Shown here: piece by piece, positions 1 through 11,484 of the stretch | Numbering within the stretch: position 1 is the first letter of the stretch | How the letters are laid out: every line of letters starts with the position of its first letter | From: Malania oleifera | Lineage: Eukaryota > Streptophyta > Magnoliopsida > Santalales > Ximeniaceae | Direction: 5' to 3' | Length of the DNA: 64,000 nucleotides | Assembly: GCF_029873635.1 (NCBI RefSeq) | Contig: NC_080417.1 | Location: forward strand, 30,988,214-31,052,213 | Made by a program: the position numbers and the translations under genes | Notes under the pieces: model-generated | What the model was told of the DNA's origin: nothing | Databases searched by the model: none | What the model saw: only the letters and a program-made list of their open reading frames with translations

Positions 1-755
1 GTCCCTATTGCTGATCTAGTGGTGGAGGAGGTACAGCTGCTGGCCTTTGTGGTCGTCCTCCTTTCAAAAACCAACCCTGCTCATGCTTTTCATATCCCAT
101 TTGTTTTAGGGTTGTGGAACTAAAAAGGTCGTACCGTGTACGCTTTATGAACAATTCAGTAGGGGTAGTAATATTGTGGTGAGCAAAGAGAAGGTTAAGA
201 ACACCACCATATGGAAGAGTAACTCGACTAGCTTCTAATTTTGCCCACATCCACTTTAGACTTAAGTTAGATAGATTGAGTTTCTTCCCTTTCAGCAAAC
301 ATCATAACACAAAACAATCTACGTAGGAGAGGTGATCATATGAACCAGCTCTTGGTAGGATGTTGTTGGTGATAATTTTCTGAAGTATTTGAGCTTGAAG
401 ATTCAGCTATTTATACATTGGAGGATGACCAAAGTAAATAGGTTCCTCTACTATAATTAGTGGCAAGAATTCCTTGGGAGTGAAACCTTGCTCTAGAATC
501 CATGTTTGAGCAAATGTTGGACACTCAAATTCTCCTGGGCTAATATGAAAAATAGGAGCTAAAGTTTGTGGAGATAAAACTATCTTCTTTCCCCTAATCT
601 CAGTGGTTAGTACATTTTCTCCATGTATCATATTTACATAGAAGAACTTCACTAGGTTTGGATATAGGAATTTGGATTGATAAGCAACAAGTCTTCCAAC
701 CAATATTCCTAAACATTGGCAAGATTTTAGGGAATTCTGAATCAAAGAAGGAGGT

Positions 756-2544
756 TGTTGGCCTAACATGGCTTTCGAATCTCATTTTGATGATAAAAAA
801 TGAAGGTTGATTTAACATGTTTTTTTAAGTGATGATATTTCAGGGAAGCTTGATGATAAAGTTTAAAAGATCAAAGGAAATACAAATTCAACATCACAAG
901 GACCATAAAGCCACACTCATCTTCAAAGTGATCAAAGAAAGCTCAAATGGACCAAAATGATTCAAAGCATATGGAAACCTAAAGATGACTCAAGCCCAAG
1001 TCTAAAAGGATTCAAAGAAAAGATTCATATGAAGACTACAAGCTTAGAGTGTTTAAGGCTTTAGGATTACCTATGTAAGTATTTCATGCTAAATATCATG
1101 TGGAAATGTTTTGAAGCTCATTACGGTTTGTCTTGAACTTAGAGACCTTGTTTTAAAATCCCGACAAATATTTTTATAAGTAACAAACCAAGACAGCTAA
1201 GTGTTTTTGAAAAATGAATAGAAAAATAGAATTTTTACCTATTCAAACGACCGAAGAATAAGTTCAAGCACCCGAAGATTTTCTTGAGAATTTTTTGAAG
1301 AGGCAGTGTAGGCTCAAGCTACTGACCCTTGTCACCTTAAGTGCCTAACCCTGTTTTATAATTGAAAATTCACTGTTTTAAGGAATCTCAGGCAACTGAC
1401 CCCGAGACCTCAGGCGCCTGAACACTGTTAACTGCTATATTTTTTAAAAGTTTTAAAATTCAAATTTAAGTTTCTTGTGCCCCAAATTTTGTATAAACTT
1501 GGAAAACACTCCAAGTAGCTTGGACAACATGAATTAAACCTTTTTTAGCCTATAAATACATGTTTTCTCTAATCAAATTCTCACCAAACATTAAAAAATC
1601 TACTCTCAAGCTAAAAGCTCTCTTGCTCACTCTTCGATATTCTGAATTGCTGAGTTATTCTGAAGTACTGATCATTCTTCTCTTAGCTCTATAATTGCTG
1701 ATCCTTATTTAGAGAAGAAATCTAGTGAATTAGTTCGTGAGCTTCAATTCTATTTCTTTTGATATTTGTTATTGAAGTATATTAGTGCTTTCAATTGTAC
1801 TAACTAGCCCTATCTAAGAGCATTCTTTGTACAAAATAATTTGTTTCTTGTTTCTTGTTTCTTTGACGGTTCAGGTCATTGGATCATTATAACCGAGCAT
1901 AGGGGATCGCTTAGAGAGTGGACTCCACCCTAAAGGACGGTTGTAATCGGTTTGCTCCGTCTGCAAAGGAATGTATTAGTAGAATCCTTAGGTGGTCTTA
2001 CCTAGGGCGAGGACATAGGCTGAGGATATGCCGAACCTCGTAAAAAAATCTCGATCTCACTCTCTGCCCTTTTCTACTTAAATGTTAGCATATACAAATT
2101 GTGTTTCAAAGTGCAGGAGTGCTTAAAACTGAGATTGAGAAGACCTTTTAATCTAAGAAAGTTTGTTGGTTAATATTTTGTGGAAACCTCAAAGAGAGTA
2201 CGTTGATTAACCACTTACAGAAATCTTGATTAAAATAAGCGCATATAAATTCATTCATACAAGGCTATAAATTGAAATTTGGCAAACACTGTAACAAAGT
2301 ATTGCAGCAGCTCATCAAATTGGTTAAGTATTGTGTGATTGGTTGATTATTTATTATTTGGTTTGTGATTAGTTTTGTGTTTGTGATTGTGGTTGGTTTA
2401 ATTAAGTATTTAAAACCATAACATTTTAGTGTGTTTGATTAAATATACAAAAAGCTGAAAAATTTGTAAAAACACTTAAAAGAATTTTTATAAACCCAAT
2501 TCACCTCCCCCCCCCCCCCTCTTCGGGCTACACCTTGACTTTCA
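756..2544 (+). mobile_element. solo LTR D, SIRE-like Ty1/copia
   Basis: A 1789-bp LTR starts TGTTGGCCTAAC, like the LTRs of element E, and ends CTACACCTTGACTTTCA after the family's C-rich AATTCACC tract. It is flanked by GAGGT (751-755) and AAGGT (2545-2549), a 5-bp target duplication with one mismatch. There is no internal region or second LTR, so it is a solo LTR left by LTR-LTR recombination. It interrupts the transposon-protein-like frame at 5-2699. A run of C residues lies near the right end (2507-2519). Confidence 0.85.
1314..1560 (+). promoter_or_regulatory. LTR D palindrome array and TATA box
   Basis: Four copies of a 12-bp imperfect palindrome of the TCAGGCGCCTGA type have centres at 1319.5, 1342.5, 1393.5 and 1415.5, a spacing of 23-51-22 bp; the last copy is perfect. 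They lie about 135-240 bp upstream of a TATA box (TATAAATA, 1551-1558), so they sit in the U3 promoter. The spacing matches that in LTRs B and F. Function as a promoter element is inferred from position. Confidence 0.65.
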
Positions 2545-2859
2545 AAGGTGTCAAAGACCTTACCAAAAATTGGTTCCGTAGAACGAAGATGTGATCAGTA
2601 TAGATGCTTCGGTTGAGGAGTGACGAGTCATTATTCGATATTGTTATCATCTCTGCCTGAAGAAGGACCTCAGTTTGCTGTAGTTTTTGTGCGAGACATC
2701 GTGATATTGAACGATCAAACAAACCAGCCAGGTAAAAAACCCTAGAAACTGTGGGAAAAAGTGTAGAAGAGTGATTGGGAGGTTTTGATTTGAGGGATTT
2801 GGAGCTAAGAGTTTAGAGAGATCAAGAGAAGGAGGCTCGGGTGAGTGATGGAACATAGG

Positions 2860-3077
2860 TTTGTAGCCTAGAGTCTAAAAAGTTTAAGGTTTTCGCACTT
2901 AAAATTTATAAGACTCGTCAAGTCAGGCGCCTTAAGTTTTGGGCTCAGTCGCCTTACAATTTATAAAATTGATTTTTCAGCAAGCAGTAGCACATCAGTC
3001 GCTTGAGGTCTGAGGAGTTAGTCACCTAACCCTCTTAACTTTCTAAAAATTCAATTTTCACTCAACATGAAATCTTA
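2860..3077 (-). promoter_or_regulatory. LTR-type palindrome block and TATA-like site between A pol and the accessory frame
   Basis: Directly after the RNase H stop of copia A lie four TCAGTCGCC-type palindromes with centres at 2928.5, 2950.5, 3000.5 and 3023.5 (22-50-23 bp), the spacing seen in the copia LTR promoters. A TATA-like stretch follows on the minus strand (about 2901-2908), then a CT-rich leader, then the ATG at 2699. No complete LTR is visible here. It is either a relic of an LTR U3 or an internal promoter for the accessory frame. The motif spacing is seen; the promoter role is inferred. Confidence 0.45.
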
Positions 3078-4739
3078 CTAAATCAATTTCCTACTATGTA
3101 ACAACCCAAGTTCTCTTCTAATTAATATAAATCTTTCTTCGAGAAGAGGTTTTGTTAAGATATCTGCCCATTGGTCATTTGTAATTATAAATTTAAGAAG
3201 TATATCTTCTTTTTGTACGTGATCTCTTAGGAAATGATGTCTTATATCAATATGTTTAGTTCTTGAGTGTGATATTGGATTTTTGGAAATGTTTATTGCA
3301 CTTGTATTATCACACTTAATTGGTATGGCCGAGTACTCTAAGTGAAAGTCTTTTAATTGTTGTTTCGTGGAGAGTGTTTGTGCACAGCAACTACCGGCTG
3401 CCACATACTTAGCTTCAGCGGTTGATAAAGCTATAAAATTTTGTTTCTTGGAAAACCAAGAGACAAGAGACCATCCTAGAAAGTGGCAAGTCCCACTTGT
3501 ACTTTTCCTATCAATCTTACAACCTGCATAGTCCGCATCCGAATAACTAATCATTTCAAAAGCAGTGTCATTAGGATACCGTAGTCCTAAATCATTTGTT
3601 CCTATTAAATATATTAGGATGCTTTTCACTGCTATCTAATGGGATTCCGTAGGAGCTGATTGAAACCTCACACACATACATATGCTAAACATTATGTTCG
3701 GCCTACTAGTTGTTAAGTATAACAAACTTCCTGTCATCCCTCGGTAGAATTTCATGTCTATTGATTTTCCTTTTTCATCTTTATCAAAGCTTATAGAGGT
3801 ACTCGTGGGAGTTCTTATGGGTTTACGTCATTCCATGTCAAACTTTTTAAGCATGTCTTTTATGTATTTTGATTGATTTATAAATGTTTCATTTTTAGCT
3901 TACTTGATTTGTAAACCTAGGAAGTAATTTAATTATCCCATCATACTCATCTCAAACTCATTTTGCATAGACTTTGCAAATTCCTTACATAATTCATTAT
4001 TTATAGCACCAAATATAATATCGTAAACATAGATTTGTATGATTAGCATGTCTTTATTTTTTATTTTAATGAATAATGTGCTATCTACCTTTCCTCTTGA
4101 AAATTCATTTTCTAATATAAATTCACTCAATCTCTCATACCAAGCTCTAGGAGCTTATTTTAACCCATATAGTGCTTTTGTTAAGCTAAATACATGATCG
4201 GGGTTTTTTATGTCCTCAAAACCAGGAAGTTGTTCTGCATAAACTTCTTTATTTATGAAACCATTTAGAAAAGCACTTTTTACATCCATTTGGTATAGTT
4301 TGAATACTTTATGTGATGCATATGCTAACAACATTCTAATAACTTCCATTCTTGCTACGGGAGCAAAAGTTTCATTGTAGTCTATTCCTTCTTAATTGTA
4401 TCCTTTAACTACAAGTCTTGCCTTGTTTCTTACTACTATACCGTTTTCATCATTTTTATTCCTAAATACTCATTTAGTTCCAATTATCGAGTGGTCATCG
4501 GGTCTAGGAACTAATTTCCATACTATATTTCTTTCGAATTGATTCAATTCTTCTTGCATAGAGATAAGCCAAGAATCATCGCTTAAAGCTTCTTTTATGT
4601 TTTTAGGTTTTTCTTGTGAGAGAAATGCATGGTGATTACATATGTTCTTTAATGATGATCTAGTAATTACTCCCCTAGTAGGTTCTCCTATGATTTGATT
4701 TTTTGGATGATTTCTGACATATTTCCATTCCTTTGGCAA
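3078..4739 (-). pseudogene. pol: copia A reverse transcriptase and RNase H
   Basis: This would copy element RNA to DNA in the virus-like particle. The RT begins near 4739 (EWKYVRNHP and GEPTRGVITRS blocks). Next come MDVKSAFLNG near 4275 and a palm motif reading Y-V-Y-D near 4025, where the catalytic pair is normally Y-V-D-D, so the first catalytic aspartate is lost. RNase H follows at 3629-3078, with SYSDADYAGC, ALSTAEAKYVAAGS, DNTSAI and TKHIDIRHHFLRD all clear in 183 residues. The RT is broken by stops and frameshifts near 3640-3930, 4140 and 4390-4470. The stop at 3078 ends pol and the palindrome block follows. It cannot code for active RT. Confidence 0.85.
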
Positions 4740-5859
4740 CTCAGAATTTTCTATTGGATCATCATTTTAAGTTTCCTCAATTTCTTCTTCTTTTTCTTCT
4801 TGGATTACAGGATCTTCTAGTTTTTGTGAAGTATCATCTTTTTCTTCATTCTCAATTTCTTTTGTAAAATGGTTTGATACATCAAAGGTTACATGGATTG
4901 ATTCAATAATTGTTAGTATTCTTTTATTATTATAGATTCTAAAAGCTTTACTATTTGCTGCATATCCAAGAAAAATACCCTCATTTGACTTAGTATCAAA
5001 TTTCTAAGTCATGTTTGTCATTAAGTACAAAACACTTACATCCAAAAACATAAAAGTAGGTTATGTTAGGCATTCTTCCTTTCCATAATTCATAGGGAGT
5101 TTTATTTAGGTTTGATCTAATAGACACTCTATTTATTACATAAATTTATCAAGGTATTACATGCTTCATATTTTGAGACTAGAAAAAGTACCCAGGTAAA
5201 CCTAGAGTAGTCATCTACAATGACAAAAGCATATTGCTTTCCTCATATACTTTGAGTTCTAGTAGGGCCAAATAAATCTAAGTGAATAAGCTCTAAGGGC
5301 CTGCTAGTGGATATATGTTTCTTATTCTTAAAGCCGGATTTAGTTTGCTTTCCTAGTTGACAAGCATAACATATTTTATCTTTTACAAACTTAGTGTTTG
5401 GTAGTCCTCTAACTAAGTTATTTTTAACTAATTTTGATAGTTAGTCCATACTAGCATGTCCTAGTCTTCTATACCGTAGCCAACTTGCTTCATTTATGGC
5501 TGCTAAGCATGTGATATTTTGAGATTTTAGATTGTCAAAATTTATGCAATACACGTTATCAATTCTTTTATAAGTGAATAGAACATTTCTCTATTTTCAA
5601 CAATACATTTGTCTTGTTTGAAATTATGTCAAATCCTTTATCACTTAATTGGCTTATACTTAAGAGATTATGTTTCAAACCATCTACAAACAAAACATCA
5701 TCAATGGTAAGGGAGGGTTCTTTACCTATCTTATCGATTCCAATGATTCTTCCTTTTGCATTGTCTCCGAATGTAATGTATCCACCATATTTTAGCCTTA
5801 ATGAGGTAAACTTGGATTTATCAATGGTCATGTGCCTAGAACACCCACTGTCCAAGTAC
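4740..5859 (-). pseudogene. pol: copia A protease and integrase
   Basis: The aspartic protease begins beside the B insertion (WYLDSGCSRHMT from about 5859, DSG triad intact), then ITFGDNAKGRIIGI and DGLKHNLLSISQLSDKGF. The pre-integrase zinc region (RRLGHAS-type, CDACQLGK-type) and the integrase core follow at about 5500-4950 but are full of stops. The C-terminal part keeps LGYA and ESIHV type blocks near 4990-4880. B is inserted a single codon upstream of the W-Y-L-D-S-G motif, so protease and gag now lie 7.8 kb apart. Confidence 0.8.
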
Positions 5860-5864
5860 CATTT

Positions 5865-8051
5865 TGAAAAGGAAGGTGTATTCCCAAGACAGGGGGTGAA
5901 TTGGGATTTTAAAATTTTCTCTAAATCTGTTTTATTAAACTCTTTCTCAATCCTCATTAGTTTTAACAATTACACTTGTAAAATTTATCAACAATAATAA
6001 GTACAGCAGAAGATTAAATTAGTTATTAAACTTAATAAATGAGTATGCTTACTTTGAATGCTTTATGGATTGGTTAAGAATTCTTTCAGAAATTATCCAA
6101 CAAACTAAGTCAATAAAAGTAACCAAGATAAGATTCACAATAACACAATTTCAGCAATGCTTCCAAGTTTCAGCACTTAAGTAATTCAAATTTGAGTTTG
6201 AGAATGAATGCTTGCTAATAATAAGCCCTGTATTTGTGGACATTTTTTCTCAATGTAAACCACAACTCGAACATTCAACAATCTTCCAAAAAATTAGACT
6301 TTAAATAAACATTCAGTTAATTAGTCTTGGGTGTTAACCAATCAATGTACTCCCTTTAACGTTTCCGCACTTTATATTGATCAACCAACATACTCTCTTT
6401 CGGTTTCTGCAATCCAAAAATCGAATTAAACCTTGGTTTATTTAATTTCCAATCCACGTAGTATATATGATCAAAAATTAAAATCCAACCACGCAGTTAA
6501 TATAAATAGGAAATTAAATGAGAGTAGGAAAGAGAGTGGGATGAGAGTTTTTACGAGGTTAGGCTTATACCTAGCCTACGCCCTCGTCTTAGGCTAATAC
6601 CACCTAAGGATTCAACTACACCGTTCCTATCCAGGCAGAACAAACCTTTTCCAATCCCTCCTTTAGGGTGGAGCCCCCTCCCCAAGCGATAACCCACGCT
6701 CAGTCACTCTTTCAATAAGCTAGAGTGCGCTTCTCCAAGCGATACCCCACGCTCGGTCTTACAACGATTCAAGAACATGAACCATCTACAAAATAAGAAA
6801 AAAATATTGGTGTACAAAGACACTCTCAAAAGAGTAGATTAGTACAATTGAAATCTATATATTTCAATGAAAATCACAATATGGAAAGATGAAGCTCAAG
6901 AAGATATCACCGTAAGTCTTCTTTCTAGGTTGAAAGAATTAGGAATAGACTCAGAATATTTGTGAGAAATTCACAGAAAACCTTAGTAGTGAAACTCAAA
7001 AATTTATTGCACAAGAGAGCTTTGAGAAAATTTGGAGTTTTGAGAATACGAAAGCTTGATTGCTGTATTTTCTTGGTGTAATTAATCCTTAGCCTTGGGG
7101 GTTATTTATAGATGAGAAATCAAGTCTATTTCGTGCTCTCCAAGTGACTTAGAATGTTTCCCAAGTTTATAGAAAGTTTGGTGCCCAAGCAATCACTTTT
7201 AAAAAATTTTATTAGCTTTTAAAAAATAGTCGTTATGAGGTTTAGGCACTTGAACTTGTCGGATCAGCACCCTGAAGTTGAAATTCAGTGTATTTTTGAA
7301 GTCAGTACTAGGTCAGGCACTTAAACTCGCAAGGTTAGTCGCCTGACAACTTCGACCCCTTTCAGTATTTTAGACATAACTTTTTCTATACAGCTCCAAA
7401 TTAGATGTTCTTGGTATCAATAGAAAGTTAAGAGGAAATCCCACAACTTGCATGTTGAACACTCTTTAGGATAAGGAGTGTTTGATAAATAAAAATGCAC
7501 ATCAATGCAGATATAGAAAAAATAACAGAATTTGGAAAATCCTATTTTAGTGTTTTTCATTCCAGAAATAATTTTAACCTTTTTTGAAATAATTTTTTAC
7601 CTTATAAAAATATTTTTCATGTATTTTAAAAGGTATCTAGGTCTAAGAAATTAACCTAAGAGTTTCATGCATTTATATTGAAATTGTTTGAAGTACATAT
7701 ATAAAGACTTCTTAAGACTTTGACATTCTAAGCACTTAAATCTTCATGCTTGTCTTTATTTGACTCCATCTTTTCTTCAAGTTTCAATATATTTTAAGCT
7801 TCTAGCAAGTTCTCTTTAATATTCATGCTGATCTTCAAGCTTTATTGGACCATCTTTGAATCCATGCCTTGATATTCTTTAAGCTTCATTTGATCATCTT
7901 TCTTTGGAGTATAAGCTTTCAATGATCCTTGTGAGCACTTGACCTTGTATTCTCATACTTGAGTCATGAAACATCATCACTTAATCAAATATGTTAAGTT
8001 CCTATGATTTGTTATCATCAAAATAAGATTTTAAGTCTTGTAAGGCCAACA
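5865..8051 (-). repeat. 3' LTR of copia B
   Basis: 2187 bp, minus strand. It carries palindromes centred at 7247.5, 7269.5, 7318.5 and 7340.5 (22-49-22 bp) and a TATA box (CTATAAATAA) at about 7102-7112. Two copies of a CTCCAAGCGATACCC-type unit lie near 6680-6750. Compared with the 5' LTR it lacks the last palindrome pair. Confidence 0.88.
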
Positions 8052-9619
8052 ATCTCCCTCTTTTTGATGATGACAAATAAGGAGCAAAAAATTGAGTAAG
8101 CCTTAAAAAGACTTTCCCTTACAATAAGCATCAACTTAACAATATTTGAAATATCAACATTAGTTTCAATATTAATTTCAATATCATGTTCATATATCAA
8201 GATCACATAATTCAAGATCAATATCATATCATTCAAGGTCAAATACTTTCATAGTTGAACCAATATACATGCTTAGGTATGCAATATCATGTTCAATTTT
8301 TACCCAAAACTTCTCCCCCTTTTAACATCAATCAAAGAGTAAGATATCAAGAAAAACGTATAAATACTAAGGCAATGAGCAACCATAAGCAAAAATATAG
8401 ATCAAGTGAAGGCTCAAAATAGAAACTTTGCATTCAACATGCAAAAAAAGATAGACACTAAGTTCCCAAAGTAGCATGAGAAAATACAAAAGATTGTACA
8501 TCAGAATTTTCAATGATTTTCAAAATAAAGATATCACTATTTAACAAGTTTAACTCCCCCTAAATGAAGTATATTTCATATTCAATAAACTCAGACTTTC
8601 ATGCTCAAATATCTATTAATTTCATGTAAGTGTTCATCGATACCAATATCAAAAAAATTACCAATATCATATCAGTAATCAATATCATAACATGCTTATC
8701 GATACAAATATGTTGTCATGCTCAAATATCAATTAACATGCTCATGGATACCAATATATTTCGTGGATACTAATACTAATATCATATCATGCGCTGCTCA
8801 TGGATATCAATTTATTTTCATAAATACCAATTTTTCAATTCAACTCCCTCTCCCCCTTTTTGACATTAATAAAATAAAGAAGGTTATCAATAAGCATATG
8901 TATTCTAATGCAAGGAACAACACAAGACAAATAAAAGCCTTGGACAATTCATCCATTGATTATGGCCAACAATATTATTTTCATTTCTTTCAATATGATA
9001 AGCATCAATAAACTCGGAAACTCATCCTTATCCCCTATTTCAACTTATTTAATATCCTTGTATTATGAAATGATTTTCCATAGATTTGAACAAGGAGAAT
9101 TTTCTTCTTGAGTCAGTCATATGCTATGATCCTAAAATAAGTTCATTGCACCTACAATACTTTTATTAGTTGTATTTCATATTTTTCACTTGTGAGCTTC
9201 GTTAGTGATTGATCTTCTAAATCTCAAGTATGTGCAAACAATATCATATGATGTGCTCTTAAAAAAAATTTTAACCTTAAGTAATTACAACAGTTCAACT
9301 AAGGTTATGCTTTTTCATCCCTTTAGCTATAGCTGAAATATTTACCATGATATGCATAGTTAATATAGACTTTCAAATTATGCATTAGATCTTTAAGGTA
9401 GACATATCTATTTATTTTTTATGAGTTAAGCATTTCTATTATCAGAGCACATTTATAATTATCACTTTATTTCTTTTAGGATTGACTAACTTAAATTCTA
9501 TAGGTTGCTGAGTCATTACTAATCTATTTCATTTTAGCATAATTTTAGCTTTCTTAACTCCTATTAAGAGAATACCTATACCTAAAATCTATGGAGTCAT
9601 TGGTTTATGAACTAGTCTT
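8052..9619 (-). other. noncoding 3' tail of copia B with polypurine tract
   Basis: No gene is seen. The polypurine tract reads AAAAAGAGGGAGAT on the minus strand at 8052-8065, next to the 3' LTR. The rest is AT-rich with many short repeats such as CATGCTCA and ATATCAATATCA, matching the tail of element E after RNase H (about 36300-36637). The site near 8255-8270 matches the flanks of the SINE in element F and so shows the empty site. Confidence 0.75.
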
Positions 9620-9982
9620 TCATCTTAGTACCCATACTTTCTTGGGTCCGAATGGTTTAACAAGAGATGTTTCTTTTACTTTCCAAACTTGTTTAGTTTT
9701 CACACCCTTTCTTTTTAATGGACATTCAAACTTTATATGTCCCTTCTTCTTGCATAGGAAGCATGTGGTGTGAGTGTAAGCATTTGAAGAGGTGCTAGCA
9801 TAATTTTTGGAGGCTTTTGCAAAGTACCCCATGTAGAGCTTCTTTTTCCTTGTATTCTCAACTCCATTGAATCCTATACCTTCTTTATTCAAGGACATTC
9901 TTTTTGCACCAATCATTTTATCAAGATTTTCTTTTCCTCTAGTGAAATTGTGAATTATTTTATTTTGATCCTTAATTTTCAT
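9620..9982 (-). pseudogene. gag: copia B gag distal part, second zinc knuckle
   Basis: 120 residues with a CCHC knuckle CFLCKKKGHIKFEC at about 9770-9728, preceded by YGYF-like and STSSNAYTHTT sequence. The same block occurs in A, E and F between gag and protease. It ends just after GPKKVWV, where full elements go on to the protease; here the noncoding tail follows. The link back to gag (9983-10478) is rich in Ser, Asp and Glu codons but interrupted by several stops, so one continuous polyprotein is not possible. Confidence 0.75.
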
Positions 9983-10478
9983 TTCATGGCAAAGTATTTC
10001 TTAATTTTTAATTCCTTTGCAGTTAGCTTGCAGCCTTACTAGTTCTTTAGTCATCTAATTTATTTTGCTTTCAAGTTCATCAATGACTAGGTCTTTTCCT
10101 TTTTCAATCAAAGCTTGAGATCTTAAATCTTCTAGTTCTTTCATCATCTTTTCATTCGTACTTTCTAATATCTTGATTTTTAGATCCATTCCTCTTTCAG
10201 CAACATTTTTAGATTCTAATCATAGCTTCATTTTTATTTTTCAATGAAGTATATCGTTTAGTTAGTTTAACTAAAATATTATGATCTTTGAATAATTCAC
10301 TTTATAGTTCTTCATAAGATGGCATACTCTCATCATTGGATTCATTAGATGAATCATCACTATAATCATTAAATGAATTGGATGAGGAGTTTTGTTCTTC
10401 ATCATTTGATTTACTATCTGAACTACTTGTACTAATATTATCCCATGTAGTGGCTTTTATTGCCCTTTTCTTTTTCTT

Positions 10479-11426
10479 TTAGAAATCTTTCTTAAGTTGT
10501 GGACAATCCAGTTTTATATGTCCAACTTTCTTACAATTATAACATGTAGGACGTTCTTTCTTTGTTTCTTTCTTATTAGTTTCTTCTTCATCTAATTTTG
10601 AGTTCCGGATTTTTCTCGTAAATTTATTATTCTTTCTAAGGATTTTTGCAAGTTTCTTGGTTATGAGGGCTATATTGTTATCATCCATTACCTCTTCATC
10701 TTTATCGCTAGAGCTTTCACTTAAGGCTTTAAATGCAATGGATTCCTTGTTTTTAGATTTTTCACTTCTTTCATTTATTGTCATCTCATAAGTGAGTAGA
10801 GAGCCTATTAATTCATCTAGGGAGGTGTTTTTCAAATTTCTTCCTTCAGTTATTGCAGTGGCCTTAGGTTCCCAAATTGGTGGAAGTCCTCTAAGAATTT
10901 TTCGGATCATTTCATAAGTTAAGTATTTCTTTCCTAAGTCATTAAGGGAGTTAACTATATGGGTGAACCTAGTGTACATACTAGTGATGGTTTCATATGG
11001 CTTCATCCTAAAGGCCTCATATTCGCTTGTGAGCATATCGATTCTATTATCTTTAACATCAACCATTCCTTCATAGGTTACCTCTAGTTTATCCGATATT
11101 TCTTTAGTTAACTTACATGCCATGACCCTATTGAATTCATTAATGTCCAAAGCACAATATAGTGCATTCATGGAACTTGAGTTTACTTGCAGCATTTTAA
11201 ATTCATTATCAGTCATATCTCTTTCTTCCTTAGGCACTTCTTTACCATCTACTAACTTTGTAGGGATGTGGTCACCATGTGTGACGACTTTCCAAGCTTT
11301 CCAATCCATGGTTTGCAGGTATATCCTCATTTGTTGTTTCCAAAAAGTATAGTTGACATCGCAAAAGAGAGGAGGTCTATATGAGGATTGACCCTCAGCA
11401 AAGGGAGCTATGCCTAGGTGTGCCAT
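10479..11426 (-). CDS. gag: copia B gag polyprotein
   Basis: 315 codons open from ATG at 11426. The N-terminus holds the LFCDVNYTFWKQQMRIYL block (about residues 20-38), the middle is the UBN2/copia gag capsid domain with YTRFTHIVNSL and ILRGLPPIWEP, then an acidic Ser/Glu stretch and a CCHC knuckle CYNCKKVGHIKLDC near residues 295-308. It would form the particle that packages element RNA. The start is supported by the match with A, E and F, which all have MetAla-type starts here. The frame stops at 10479 a few residues after the knuckle. It is the best preserved gag in the window. Confidence 0.85.
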   Translation of the reverse strand: MAHLGIAPFAEGQSSYRPPLFCDVNYTFWKQQMRIYLQTMDWKAWKVVTHGDHIPTKLVDGKEVPKEERDMTDNEFKMLQVNSSSMNALYCALDINEFNRVMACKLTKEISDKLEVTYEGMVDVKDNRIDMLTSEYEAFRMKPYETITSMYTRFTHIVNSLNDLGKKYLTYEMIRKILRGLPPIWEPKATAITEGRNLKNTSLDELIGSLLTYEMTINERSEKSKNKESIAFKALSESSSDKDEEVMDDNNIALITKKLAKILRKNNKFTRKIRNSKLDEEETNKKETKKERPTCYNCKKVGHIKLDCPQLKKDF

Positions 11427-11470
11427 AAAGATCTGTATATAGCTTCTAGGTTAAGATTTGCTACAACCTC

Positions 11471-11482
11471 TCTCTGATATCA
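11471..11482 (-). other. primer-binding site of copia B, mutated
   Basis: Two bases inside the 5' LTR, the minus strand reads TGATATCAGAGA where A, C, E, F and G have TGGTATCAGAGC, complementary to the 3' end of plant initiator Met-tRNA. The two changes suggest decay after insertion. Confidence 0.75.
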
Positions 11483-11484
11483 AT

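Larger units (their letters stand above)
5..2699 (-). pseudogene. putative plant transposon protein-like reading frame, broken
   Basis: A degenerate frame runs leftward from an ATG at 2699 (reading Met-Ser-Arg-Thr-Lys-Thr-Thr) to the window edge. Recognisable blocks are FRNIGW near 700, a Y..LVKFFYVNM block near 640, RGKKIVLSP near 590, an NILPRAG block near 355, and LPYGGVLNLLFAHH near 180. I recognise these from the plant family often named putative plant transposon protein domain, found in or beside plant retroelements; its biochemical role is unknown. The frame has stops in the first 30 codons, a frameshift between FRNIGW and LVAYQ, and stops near 340-405. Solo LTR D splits it at 750/2550; removing D with one 5-bp duplicate leaves the frame in register, so the gene predates D. 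It lies 379 bp past the RNase H stop of copia A on the same strand, so it may be an accessory ORF of A. Family call moderate, role unknown. Confidence 0.55.

Noticed and set aside
2699..2856. ATG at 2856 as start of the accessory frame
   Set aside because: Its frame leads to a stop at 2647 without family-like sequence, while the ATG at 2699 opens the frame that leads to FRNIGW.
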